A stretch of 64,000 nt of DNA, taken from NCBI RefSeq assembly GCF_003336225.1, contig NZ_QPID01000007.1, positions 62,001-126,000 on the forward strand, read 5' to 3'. Numbering within the stretch: the stretch's first letter is position 1; the number at the start of each line of letters is the position of its first letter. This DNA is from Corallincola holothuriorum. GTDB taxonomy: Bacteria > Pseudomonadota > Gammaproteobacteria > Enterobacterales > Neiellaceae. Positions 29,328 through 37,675 of the stretch are shown here, piece after piece. The notes beneath the pieces were generated by a model. The model worked only from the letters and a program-made list of their open reading frames with translations. It had not been told where the DNA came from and did no database searches. The position numbers and the translations under genes were made by a program.

Positions 29328-29681
29328 TTAAGGCGCTGTAGCTACCTTAGGGTTTGGACCGAAATCATTCTCACCTTCAGCGCTGTCAATCAGCATGAAG
29401 ATTAACAGGATGATACCGCCAACCATAGGCACCAAAACAATCCAGTACCACCAGCCGGAGCGACCAGTGTCATGCAGACGACGCACAGTGACTGAGATGC
29501 TAGGAATGATCAAACCGAGCATAGTCACAACAGTGAAAATTGGAATCCCGATCACGGCATCAATAACAACAGCCACGATAACAGTCAGGAGATAAAACAG
29601 GGCAAAGTACCAATACTCACAACGACGCGCACGTCCTGCAAAAGTTGCATACTTCTTAAGTGCGGCAAGAAACCAACTCAT
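29328..29681 (-). CDS. DUF805 family membrane protein
   Basis: 117 aa with three to four helices. FAGRARRCEYWYFALFYLL at the N-terminus and SVTVRRLHDTGRSGWWYWIVLVP are the DUF805 hallmarks (E. coli YhaH/YhaI-like). Function unknown. Monocistronic. Confidence 0.88.
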   Translation of the reverse strand: MSWFLAALKKYATFAGRARRCEYWYFALFYLLTVIVAVVIDAVIGIPIFTVVTMLGLIIPSISVTVRRLHDTGRSGWWYWIVLVPMVGGIILLIFMLIDSAEGENDFGPNPKVATAP

Positions 29682-29936
29682 AACAACATCCTATTGTGTA
29701 TTACTAAATTCTGTAGAGGATAATTTAGAGGAAAGTGGCATTCGGCGGCAATAGCCTGAGCAAAAGTGTGTGAACCACGACTAGAAATAGCTCGCAATAA
29801 GCCAATGTTGGGCACCTTTTACCAGCAATAAAAGCTATAAACATCGGTTTCATGCTAAAAATAGGCTCTTCGCCCTGTGATCCACTCATTACATGGCGCC
29901 GCAGAGCTAATTTTCAGCTAGAAAGGCAACGTTTTG

Positions 29937-30449
29937 ATGACCACGCGGATCGAAACACCACGGTTAATCATGCGAGAGTTCACCCTTGAGGATGTCGAGG
30001 CGGTATTCGAGTTTGGCACTCATGCTGAAGTCTCGCGCTATACCGGCGATGCGGGAGATATGACAACCTTGGCGGATGCTGAGCAGGTGATCCGTGATGT
30101 CTGGCTCGCAGAGTACCAACAATATGGCTACGCCCGTTATGCCCTGGTACATAAGGCGGATAATCGAGTTATCGGCTTCTGTGGCCTGAAATATATGCCA
30201 CAGTTCAATGCACCAGACATCGGCTATCGCATGCTGCCGGAATATTGGGGGCAAGGCATAGGTTTAGAAGCGGTTGCAGCCACCCTCACCTACGCCAAAA
30301 ACCAACTCGGCATCAACCACATCGTAGGAGAGGTCGTTACCGAGAACCATGCTTCCAGTAAGATTCTCATGCGCCTTGGCTTCAAACATACTGAGCAGTA
30401 TGAAAAGTTAGGGTTCACCATCAATCGCTATGACTATAAGACGCAATAA
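29937..30449 (+). CDS. GNAT family N-acetyltransferase (RimJ/RimL type)
   Basis: 170 aa acetyltransferase that uses acetyl-CoA. The N-terminal TRIETPRLIMREFTLED, the acetyl-CoA loop WGQGIGLEA and the ending VTENHASSKILMRLGFKHTEQY fit the RimJ/RimL-like subgroup. Substrate unknown. The ATG directly after an in-frame TTG was chosen; AAAGG lies about 11 bases upstream. Confidence 0.85.
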   Translation: MTTRIETPRLIMREFTLEDVEAVFEFGTHAEVSRYTGDAGDMTTLADAEQVIRDVWLAEYQQYGYARYALVHKADNRVIGFCGLKYMPQFNAPDIGYRMLPEYWGQGIGLEAVAATLTYAKNQLGINHIVGEVVTENHASSKILMRLGFKHTEQYEKLGFTINRYDYKTQ

Positions 30450-30549
30450 CCAAGCCAATTTTTGCGCAAGTCGATTGTTTAATCAGCTGTTTTTATTGCA
30501 AAATGGTTGAGATTAAACGCCCACTATTTGATAACAAGGACGACAGTTC

Positions 30550-31098
30550 ATGAAGTGTACTAGCTGTAAACAAGGCAATTTAGTGCCCAGTTTTATCGAC
30601 GGCCTATTCCGCGCTCATACCTGTAACCATTGCGAAGGTAATTGGCTACTCATCGAAGACTACGTCAGCTGGAAAGAGCAACATCCTGATCACCCATTTG
30701 CATCTAATGCATCTTTAGAAGCGGAAGACAGTAAAACAGCCCTCTTCTGCCCTGTCTCGGGCACCATCATGCGCAAGTTCAAATTATCCGCTGACACTGC
30801 CCACCGCATTGACTACAGCGCTGCTGTTGGTGGTGTTTGGCTAGATAAAGGCGAATGGGAACTGCTGAAAAAAGAGGGGCTGGCAGGCTCACTGAATAGC
30901 GTACTGACCCAACAATGGCAGCGCTCTATTCAGCAACAAAGCAGTCAGCAAACCTTTGCCGAGCTTTATCGAGAAAAATTTGGTGAAGCCGGTTACCAAA
31001 AAGCAAAAGAGCTCCGCGCCTGGCTCAGCGAACAACCTAACAAAGCCGATCTACGTGCTTATCTGTTAGCTGAAGACCCTTACTGCGCAGAAAAATAG
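30550..31098 (+). CDS. Zinc-ribbon (zf-TFIIB-like) protein
   Basis: 182 aa. A first zinc ribbon is MKCTSCKQGNL...HTCNHCEGNWL (CxxC at residues 3-6 and 26-29 region). A second copy is degenerate: one cysteine (LFCPVSG) and the typical VGGVWLDKGEWELL. A helical C-terminal part follows. Function unknown. The stop and the GTG start of the next gene overlap by one base. Confidence 0.72.
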   Translation: MKCTSCKQGNLVPSFIDGLFRAHTCNHCEGNWLLIEDYVSWKEQHPDHPFASNASLEAEDSKTALFCPVSGTIMRKFKLSADTAHRIDYSAAVGGVWLDKGEWELLKKEGLAGSLNSVLTQQWQRSIQQQSSQQTFAELYREKFGEAGYQKAKELRAWLSEQPNKADLRAYLLAEDPYCAEK

Positions 31099-31604
31099 TG
31101 CCTTTTACGCCATTTCATCTGGGGCCGGGGCTGCTTATCAAGGCTCTGTTTCAAGGCAGCTTCAGCCTGATGGTGTTTGGCTGGAGTCAGATTGTTATGG
31201 ATATCCAGCCCCTCATTGTCTTACTGACGGGAGAGGGGCACCTGCACGGTTTTAGCCATACATTTATTGGCGCCAGCCTGCTCTCCACCCTGTCTTGTGT
31301 CAGCGGTAAATACCTTGGCGAGTGGGGGCTCCGTTTGCTCGCTTTGCGCTCGCGCTCTGCACCCCATTTACCCATTAGCTGGCCAGTTGCTGCGATATCA
31401 GCAGCGATAGGCTGCTACAGCCACGTACTGCTAGATGCGCTGATGCATGGTGATCTGCAACCTTGGTGGCCGATATCTCTCGAAAATCCGATATTGGGCA
31501 TGATATCGGCGTCAACCTTACACCAGGCATGCCTCTACGCTGGTCTATTGGGCGCAGCGGGATTGGTTACTGTTAACTCTTGGCAAAAGAGGTCCACTCA
31601 GTAA
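31098..31604 (+). CDS. YdjM/DUF457-like inner-membrane protein
   Basis: 168 aa membrane protein starting at GTG 31098. MPFTPFHLGPG at the start, FSHTFIGASL, and SHVLLDALMHGDLQPWWP form the histidine/aspartate-rich pattern of the YdjM-type family annotated as metal-dependent hydrolases. Activity unproven. Translationally coupled to the zinc-ribbon gene. Confidence 0.68.
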   Translation: MPFTPFHLGPGLLIKALFQGSFSLMVFGWSQIVMDIQPLIVLLTGEGHLHGFSHTFIGASLLSTLSCVSGKYLGEWGLRLLALRSRSAPHLPISWPVAAISAAIGCYSHVLLDALMHGDLQPWWPISLENPILGMISASTLHQACLYAGLLGAAGLVTVNSWQKRSTQ

Positions 31605-31687
31605 CGAAACTGTCGCTGTGCCGCCGTTAACTGAGCTGCAGCTTAAGAGCCGAAATTGTGCGGTGATCATCGATGGAGCTTTTCTCA

Positions 31688-32080
31688 CTACAACGCATCG
31701 ATATAACGCTTATAAGTCCCCTCACCGAATGCGACCAACTCACCATTTTTAAACAACAAAGGCGTGCATTCATCCTTGGTCGTTTTGGCGTCCGAGCTGA
31801 CATGTTGGGTACGGTAGAATACAACTTGATAGGTATAGTCTTCGAACGTGATCGCCTCTGCGATATCCGGTGCGCCAAGCTCCTCAATGATTGTGGATTG
31901 TAGTATTGGTGTGTCTAGGCTGAGACTGTTTATATAATTACGGTTATAAACCTGCCGGTCTTCCCAATCCATATTTTCAGGATAACTGCCCATCACTTTA
32001 TCCCAGGAATACACACCCAGCCCGTAAACCAGTAGGCCAGCAATGACGATTTTTCCAAGTATGCGATTGTCTTTGTTCAT
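31688..32080 (-). CDS. DUF3192 family protein
   Basis: 130 aa: an N-terminal helix (about residues 8-26) and an extracytoplasmic domain. NRNYINSLSLDTPILQSTIIEELGAPDIAEA and the region TKDECTPLLFKNGELVAFGE are typical of DUF3192, found in Vibrio and Shewanella-like genomes. Start ATG 32080 has AAGGA 7 bases upstream; two earlier in-frame starts have none. Confidence 0.82.
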   Translation of the reverse strand: MNKDNRILGKIVIAGLLVYGLGVYSWDKVMGSYPENMDWEDRQVYNRNYINSLSLDTPILQSTIIEELGAPDIAEAITFEDYTYQVVFYRTQHVSSDAKTTKDECTPLLFKNGELVAFGEGTYKRYIDAL

Positions 32081-32310
32081 GGCCATCCTTACTGCGCTCT
32101 GCAACTATTACCTGTCTCCCATTTTAGATTACAGGGTCTCGCCCAGATTGCACTGGCTAACCCCGGCTAAAATGTTTCAAATTAAAACAAACGCCAACCC
32201 AGCCCTTTCAAAACAGCACGCGCCGTGAACATGAAAAGGAGTGATTACTCATCAGGACGTTCAATTGTAATGTAATTGAGTGCCTAGATAAGGCTGGTCG
32301 ATTCAGGGTT

Positions 32311-32446
32311 TCAGTCAGCCAATAACCCAATTTGCTGCTTCTTAGGCAAGGTCGCGACGACTAAACTGAATGAGTTATCAATCATTCTAGACAGCTCACC
32401 TTGCGGTACACTGCCGTCGCATATCACGGTATTCCAATGCTTTTTA
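32311..32446 (-). pseudogene. 3' fragment of the interrupted host MmcQ/YjbR gene
   Basis: Encodes K followed by KHWNTVICDGSVPQGELSR and MIDNSFSLVVATLPKKQQ to the stop, 44 codons that match the C-terminal third of MmcQ/YjbR proteins. The matching 5' part is 14.2 kb away at 46650-46883; joining the two at the shared TAAA restores an in-frame 122-aa protein with the family motif GYHMNKKHW. At present the fragment is read only as a hybrid ORF that begins in element DNA (from 32493). Confidence 0.9.
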
Positions 32447-32469
32447 ATCATATAAACACAAACACTATT
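32443..32469. repeat. Left attachment site with terminal inverted repeat
   Basis: The TAAA core (TTTA on the plus strand, 32443-32446) is followed by the arm at 32449-32469, beginning CATATAAACACAAACACTA. The right-end arm differs from it at a single position. Host sequence lies to the left. Confidence 0.85.
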
Positions 32470-32511
32470 ACTGTATAGTTGAGCAATTAACATACAACAA
32501 GTGACTATAAT

Positions 32512-34017
32512 ATGTTTTGCTACTCATATGCTCGTGTTTCTAGCCGCCACCAAGTGGATAAACATGGCATTACTCGACAGGTCAAAGCAGCGCGAGTATG
32601 GGCTGAGCGTAATGGGCATGAGTTGATAGAGATATCAGATAAAGGCTTAAGTGCGTATACAGGTAAGCATACCCAAAAAGGAAACCTTGGAAAGTTTATT
32701 GCGGCAGTAGGTGCAGGCGAAATTCCTGCAGGCTCAATCTTAATAGTTGAAGCATTAGACAGACTATCTAGGCAAGATATTCTTACCCAACTTAATCAGT
32801 TCATTAACCTTCTCGACAATGATATAGAAATTGTCACTCTATCAGACGGTATGCACTTTACCAAAAAGTCAGTTGGAGATAACTGGGCTGAGTTAATTAT
32901 AAGTATTGCGATGATGGTAAAAGGTAATGATGAAAGTAAACTTAAAGGGCAACGAATAAAGTCTGCTAGAGAGAACAGCCACAATAAGGCTGACCAGGGT
33001 CAGCATATTATTACTAGGCAAGTTCCTTTTTGGTGCGAAATTAAAAATAACACCGTAATTGAAAATCACCACGCTGCAGCTGTGAGAAGAATGTTTGAAC
33101 TATCACTCGAAGGAAAAGGGGCTATCACTATTGCCAGAAAACTGAACGAAGAATCTGTACCTTGCTATACTGGGGCTAGAAAATCGAAACATAACTGGAA
33201 TATGCAGAAGGTTCATCGAGTATTAAAAAACCCTGCCACTTACGGACTATTTGTACCGGAAGGCGATTATCAAGAAAAAGAAAATTACTACCCACAGGTT
33301 ATATCAAAAACGGATTTTATGACGGTTCAAGGGCTTATAGAAAAACGTAGAAAAAATAAGGTCAAAAGTGCTTCTCCAAATAACCTATTCAGCGGCGTAT
33401 TAAAATGCCAATGTGGTTCACATTATTCTTTTGGCACATCAAAAACTGGTCGATTTGAAGGAAGCCAGAGGTTTCTAAAATGCAACCGTAAAACTTTTGG
33501 TGAAAAGTGTGAAAATCCGAGGCTTTGGTACTTCCCTTTTGAAAAATTAATGCTTAGTTCTGTGTTAGAACTCCAATATCACAAACAAGCCGGCACAATT
33601 GATGAAACCATTGCAATGAAGGCAGAAATTGAAAGATTAGAACAACAAAACCAAAACCTTGTCGACCTTATTATTGCAGGCAATGGCTCTGAATTAATGG
33701 CAAAAAAATCGAAAGAGATTGAAGAAGCAATATCTAAAATTAAGTGGGATATTTTTACATATCGCCATAAGAAGTCTATTTCACCAAACTTGGCATATAA
33801 ACAAGATGAAATTGTAGAAATTCAAGATTTAAAAAATGCTGATTTACGTGAAAGCGTTCAAAACCAAATTCTATCAGTAGTAGAAGAAGTAATAGTATTT
33901 CCAGAGCACTTTAAAGTGAACCTATCAAATGGACTTACTTATGAAATAACCCCTAAAGAAAAAAATAGCAGCAAGTTGGCAAATAAAAGCCTCACTTCAA
34001 ACAAAAGATTGTTTTAA
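32512..34017 (+). CDS. Large serine recombinase (site-specific integrase)
   Basis: 501-aa integrase expected to recombine attP with attB. Resolvase-type catalytic domain: nucleophile S10 in YARVSSRHQ, the IVEALDRLSRQD arginine motif, and IAMMVKGNDES before the long helix. Recombinase domain at about residues 165-290, then a zinc ribbon (KCQCGSHY ... KCNRK ... CENP) at about 305-345 and a coiled-coil segment at about 370-420. It starts 43 bases inside the left arm. No clear ribosome site precedes the ATG, but the catalytic motif begins within five residues, so this start is the only reasonable one. Confidence 0.94.
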   Translation: MFCYSYARVSSRHQVDKHGITRQVKAARVWAERNGHELIEISDKGLSAYTGKHTQKGNLGKFIAAVGAGEIPAGSILIVEALDRLSRQDILTQLNQFINLLDNDIEIVTLSDGMHFTKKSVGDNWAELIISIAMMVKGNDESKLKGQRIKSARENSHNKADQGQHIITRQVPFWCEIKNNTVIENHHAAAVRRMFELSLEGKGAITIARKLNEESVPCYTGARKSKHNWNMQKVHRVLKNPATYGLFVPEGDYQEKENYYPQVISKTDFMTVQGLIEKRRKNKVKSASPNNLFSGVLKCQCGSHYSFGTSKTGRFEGSQRFLKCNRKTFGEKCENPRLWYFPFEKLMLSSVLELQYHKQAGTIDETIAMKAEIERLEQQNQNLVDLIIAGNGSELMAKKSKEIEEAISKIKWDIFTYRHKKSISPNLAYKQDEIVEIQDLKNADLRESVQNQILSVVEEVIVFPEHFKVNLSNGLTYEITPKEKNSSKLANKSLTSNKRLF

Positions 34018-34025
34018 TAATTTTA

Positions 34026-34550
34026 CTAGCCGTAGCCTTTATCAAGTGAGTCTTGGATTCGCATACATGTTTCTTTTAGACGATTCATATGCAGCGCCTT
34101 ATAGTAGTCTTCCTCGCGCTCCGCATTACGTTGGCGCTTTTCTTTTTCAATGTCGGCTAACTGCTTCATTTTCTCTTTTTCCAATTCACCGCGCTGTTTT
34201 AGTTTTTCTCGCTCTAATTCACCGCGTTGCTTAATCTTTTCTTTTTCTAACTCAGTGTCACGGTCTAGTTTATCCTTTTGTGCTTCTATTGCTGTTTGTG
34301 TGGCGGCTTCATCTTGGTTGCCATACATTAGGTGAACAAACTTTTTATGGTCTGCTATTTCTGCTTTACGGGCATCGCTTTTATGGCGCATCTTTCTAAG
34401 CGCACGCAAAGTAAGCCTAGGCCTGCGAGTGTCTGGATAATCATATTCCTGTGGCTTCTGATTGTCGTATTCAATTTCATTAGTGTACTGATTAATAAGT
34501 TGCCCTGACGTATATGGTTTAGGTGATAAGTCTATTTCGTATAGTCTCAT
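34026..34550 (-). CDS. Coiled-coil protein with 11-residue repeats, unknown function
   Basis: 174 aa. Residues about 100-145 hold four tandem 11-residue units (ELEKEKIKQRG, ELEREKLKQRG, ELEKEKMKQLA, DIEKEKRQRNA), mirrored in DNA as 33-bp repeats. The N-terminal part is a separate basic segment (TRRPRLTLRALRKMRHKS). Start ATG 34550 has AAGGAG 7 bases upstream. Function not recognised; convergent with the integrase gene, 8 bases apart. Confidence 0.65.
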   Translation of the reverse strand: MRLYEIDLSPKPYTSGQLINQYTNEIEYDNQKPQEYDYPDTRRPRLTLRALRKMRHKSDARKAEIADHKKFVHLMYGNQDEAATQTAIEAQKDKLDRDTELEKEKIKQRGELEREKLKQRGELEKEKMKQLADIEKEKRQRNAEREEDYYKALHMNRLKETCMRIQDSLDKGYG

Positions 34551-34739
34551 GAGTTGTCTCCTTTCCATTATTTATCAGGCAGTTCAAGCGCGTAACAAAT
34601 CACATGAAAGTACACAAAGATGGGATTATGACTAAAGACTTTGATTTCATTAATGAAAATAACTGACCTAAAAAGGCTGCCCGATTAAATCCCAGAAAAT
34701 ATAATAAAAACCAGTAAATGATGGGATTTAGAGGTGAAC

Positions 34740-35315
34740 ATGGCAAAACAAGCAGGCATATTAACTAACGCAGAATTTAAGCGTACTTTGGCAGTAGCAA
34801 AGGCTGGTAAGCACGGAGAGCGCAACGCTATGGCGCTTTGTTTATCTTTTTATGCTGGACTTCGCGCTAAAGAAATTAGCAGTATTAAAATTGGTGACGT
34901 GTTTACCAATAAGCAAGAAGTTGTGTCACTTGCCAATTTAACCAAAGAGCAAACCAAAGGCTCTAAATCGCGCACGTTTGCCGTTAACAGTAAATTAGCC
35001 GTAGCATTACGCACTTACCATGAGCAAATGGACTTAGCACAATATGACAGCAGCGAGCCGCTACTACGCAGTCAAAAAGGCAAAGCAATTACGCCAAACT
35101 CTATGACTTGTATCTTAATTAAACTATATAAAGACGCTGGACTTGAGAAAAAGTCTGGTCATAGCGGTAGACGTTCATTTTTAACCAACTTAGCCGACAA
35201 AGGCGTTGGCATTCACATTTTGAAAGAGTTGGCTGGACACCAAAATATCCAAACTACGGCTAGGTACTTGGCTACCTCGCCAACTAAATTATTGAATGCG
35301 GCAGAATTACTTTAA
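34740..35315 (+). CDS. Minimal tyrosine recombinase
   Basis: 191 aa consisting only of the catalytic domain, as in FimB/FimE-type invertases. Active-site set: R42 (GLRAKEI), H141 and R144 (HSGRRSF), H167 (LAGHQ) and nucleophile Y176 (TARYLAT). No arm-binding or core-binding domain is present. Start ATG 34740 lies 5 bases after GAGG; an in-frame GTG is two codons earlier. Possible roles are multimer resolution, inversion or an auxiliary step in integration. Followed by a strong terminator. Confidence 0.85.
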   Translation: MAKQAGILTNAEFKRTLAVAKAGKHGERNAMALCLSFYAGLRAKEISSIKIGDVFTNKQEVVSLANLTKEQTKGSKSRTFAVNSKLAVALRTYHEQMDLAQYDSSEPLLRSQKGKAITPNSMTCILIKLYKDAGLEKKSGHSGRRSFLTNLADKGVGIHILKELAGHQNIQTTARYLATSPTKLLNAAELL

Positions 35316-35320
35316 TCACT

Positions 35321-35342
35321 AAAAGATCAATGCTGATCTTTT
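35321..35342 (+). terminator. Hairpin after the tyrosine recombinase gene
   Basis: AAAAGATCA / TGATCTTTT with a four-base loop. It precedes the stronger hairpin at 35354-35381 and has only a short T-run. Confidence 0.5.
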
Positions 35343-35353
35343 GGTAAAACAAA

Positions 35354-35381
35354 AAAACGAAGGTAATTAGCCTTCGTTTTT
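35354..35381. terminator. Bidirectional terminator between convergent genes
   Basis: AAAAACGAAGG, loop TAATTAG, CCTTCGTTTTT. It serves the tyrosine recombinase gene on the plus strand and the TGT-like gene on the minus strand. Confidence 0.9.
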
Positions 35382-35413
35382 ATCTGTTCACAAAAGAAAC
35401 CAGTAATCTATCG

Positions 35414-36700
35414 CTATTTTTTGGCTCTGGGTGCTTTGGTTTTATTTACTACCTTTGACACATCATCTAACGCCCGTAAATTATCACTATGGTTATACAG
35501 CAATGCTTCGGCTTTCTTCGGGTCTTTTTCCGTAATGACATCCCAAATAACTTTCCGTGCTTTGATTAACGTGTCAGGAAGGTATTTAGCCAAGTTATTT
35601 TCATGCTCTCCCTTACGAAGTCTATCATTGGCTTGTTTAATGGCGTTCATTTGAACACCTAAGTTATGATTAGCAATTAAGCATTTACCTGATTCGTACA
35701 TAGTAGGCTTACCGTAAGGGTCACTAATAACAACGTTACCTTCAGTGATGATTTTGCTAACGGCAGATGATTGGCTTGGAAAGGTTTTATTGCTATCCAC
35801 CCAGTCCTTCACCACAACTTTATCTTTGTTAATCGTCCAATTATCACTCAAATCAATATCAGTGTAGAAATCACCTGATTTAGGGTTCATAGTAAAAGCG
35901 GTTGAACTATCATAAGAGATATTCAGTGCTAATTTGGGAAACCTTGCTCGTAGCGCATCCAATAACACAGTGAGTAATACCGCGTAAGTTAAATTACCTA
36001 CACCTAAAAAATGAAGCCAAGTTTCATCCCGATTAAACTTACCACCTGCAATAAGGGCAAGCATTCGGATTAAAAGGTATTTCACCGAGTCTCGTTGAAT
36101 ACCTGAGATGGCATAACCAAAACAATCGTATTGCTTTATATCTTCATACCAAATATCGCCTTCGGCTTGTGTTGCGCCTTGTATTACGTTTAAGAATTTG
36201 ACAGGCTCCTGTTGTGCTTGATTCAACTCTTTGATGATTTCTAATGCGCCAACGGTGGTTTGCAGGCAATCATCAAAGGTTTTGTATATTACGCTGGTTT
36301 TCTGCTCTACCGCAAAGGTGGGTATATCGCCAGCAATCGCAATATCAATATAGTTTTTTGAAAAGGCAAATGACTCCTCAATAAATTGCCTGTTCATGTC
36401 AACAATATCTCTGGCAGCAGAGAATCCGCCACTGTCTGATATTACCAGCGCACTTTGCTTTTTATCACGGCAAGTTATCATATTCTCTTTGGGGTTTTGT
36501 AAATTACTAATTTGAGCAACTGACATTAAACCAGCATCCACACTAACTAGCGGAGAGTTGGGTTTAATAAAATTCAAATCTTCTTTCGTCACCGTTGATG
36601 GTAAAAACGTATCACCAACATCTTCAACAACAAATTGAGAATAATCAATGGTCGTTGCTGGTGTGTGTATCGCATCACTTAACTGCTTAAAATAAGGCAT
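35414..36700 (-). CDS. TGT-fold transglycosylase, DpdA-like
   Basis: 428 aa with a tRNA-guanine transglycosylase barrel. Visible elements: D89 in ISDSGGFSAARD (base-binding, TGT DSGGFQ), DIPT at residues 125-128 (archaeal and DpdA-like proteins), NVIQGA at 171-176 (TGT VVQGG), ISGI near 198-201, LGVGNL at 232-237, and YDSS with D264 where TGT has its nucleophile. The zinc set CxCxxC of tRNA enzymes is not seen. DpdA proteins insert 7-deazaguanines into DNA; that, rather than tRNA modification, is inferred from the mobile setting. Precursor would come from the host, as no queC/D/E is present. A GGAGA ribosome site lies 6 bases upstream; 17 bases separate it from the upstream unknown gene. Confidence 0.75.
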   Translation of the reverse strand: MPYFKQLSDAIHTPATTIDYSQFVVEDVGDTFLPSTVTKEDLNFIKPNSPLVSVDAGLMSVAQISNLQNPKENMITCRDKKQSALVISDSGGFSAARDIVDMNRQFIEESFAFSKNYIDIAIAGDIPTFAVEQKTSVIYKTFDDCLQTTVGALEIIKELNQAQQEPVKFLNVIQGATQAEGDIWYEDIKQYDCFGYAISGIQRDSVKYLLIRMLALIAGGKFNRDETWLHFLGVGNLTYAVLLTVLLDALRARFPKLALNISYDSSTAFTMNPKSGDFYTDIDLSDNWTINKDKVVVKDWVDSNKTFPSQSSAVSKIITEGNVVISDPYGKPTMYESGKCLIANHNLGVQMNAIKQANDRLRKGEHENNLAKYLPDTLIKARKVIWDVITEKDPKKAEALLYNHSDNLRALDDVSKVVNKTKAPRAKK

Positions 36701-36717
36701 AAATTTCTCCTACGAGG

Positions 36718-37548
36718 TTAATTAGACAATTGTTTTTTAACAGTTAATCGAATTAAATCTTCATCAGGAATTTGCTCAACCACCTCCATTTGACCGTTAA
36801 TAATACGACCCAGTAACAAGTAGAGGTTGGATTGAGTTACTTTAGGTGTATTGGTTATTGCGTACCTGCCATCAATATCCGTTGTTGACTGATATTTTTT
36901 TAACTTGGCATCAATTTGTTCTTTTTTTGGTGCTGGTGTAGGTGGTGTTTTTTTTCTAAACAGACTCGCGCAACCGCTTATGCCGCCATGTGTATTTACA
37001 TACGCCAAGATTTCATCAACCAGTTTATCAGTGATATTAGGGGTAATGCGGTGGCTGAATTTTTCCTCTAACTGCTTCATCGCTAACGAGTATTTAGTGA
37101 TAGTAGACTTTTGTTTGTATTGATGAAGTTCTAAACAATACTTAGCAGCATTGGCGTATTTGAATTCGTCCTCGTTATTAAATGACTTGAATGCATCGTC
37201 AATATACTTTGTATCGTGTTTGGCTAATTCATACCAAATAAAAGTTAATACCACGGCTTTTCGGATGGCTTGTTGACCCAGATGAAAAGAAGTTAAGGCT
37301 TCGGCTTGAATTAATCCAAAAGCATCAGCATTGTTTAACTTAACCGTTTTACCTTTATTTGACTTAAACAAATTAACCACATTAAGAGAAGCCTTATTGT
37401 TAGTCGTGTTTTGGGTTTTTATTGCGGCTGTTTTAGCAATTGCTTGTTTTCTTTTCTGGGTGATTTTTCTTTTTTTACTGCGAGATTGAGTATTACTTTG
37501 TTTGGTGGGGTTATTGCTTTTTTGGGCATTAGTTTTGCTGTTAGTCAT
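36718..37548 (-). CDS. Unknown basic protein upstream of the TGT-like gene
   Basis: 276 aa, not recognised. The first 50 residues are a low-complexity basic tail rich in K, Q, N, S and T (KKRKITQKRKQAIAKTAA), suited to nucleic-acid contact. The middle is helical (about 70-185); the C-terminal end has an acidic/hydrophobic stretch (VVEQIPDEDLIRLTV). AAGGAG lies 7 bases before ATG 37548. It almost certainly shares a transcript with the TGT-like gene. Confidence 0.72.
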   Translation of the reverse strand: MTNSKTNAQKSNNPTKQSNTQSRSKKRKITQKRKQAIAKTAAIKTQNTTNNKASLNVVNLFKSNKGKTVKLNNADAFGLIQAEALTSFHLGQQAIRKAVVLTFIWYELAKHDTKYIDDAFKSFNNEDEFKYANAAKYCLELHQYKQKSTITKYSLAMKQLEEKFSHRITPNITDKLVDEILAYVNTHGGISGCASLFRKKTPPTPAPKKEQIDAKLKKYQSTTDIDGRYAITNTPKVTQSNLYLLLGRIINGQMEVVEQIPDEDLIRLTVKKQLSN

Positions 37549-37675
37549 AACGGACTCCTTGAATAAAAATTAAGTACCTGTTGGCATCAATGATTATTCT
37601 CTGAGTTGTTATGAGTCTCACGGAACAAGCAAATCTATTCGTTACTCCTCAGTTAACCTCCTGAATATAAGCCTA

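Noticed and set aside
32311-32493. Independent 60-aa gene
   Set aside because: Its first 16 codons are element DNA and the rest is the tail of the split YjbR gene.
32506-32511. TATAAT as the -10 box of the serine recombinase gene
   Set aside because: It abuts the ATG, so transcription would start inside the gene, and the catalytic motif leaves no room for a later start.
35414-36700. Housekeeping tRNA-guanine transglycosylase (tgt)
   Set aside because: No CxCxxC zinc set, archaeal/DpdA-like DIPT segment, strong divergence and a mobile context; host tgt normally lies with queA, yajC and secD.
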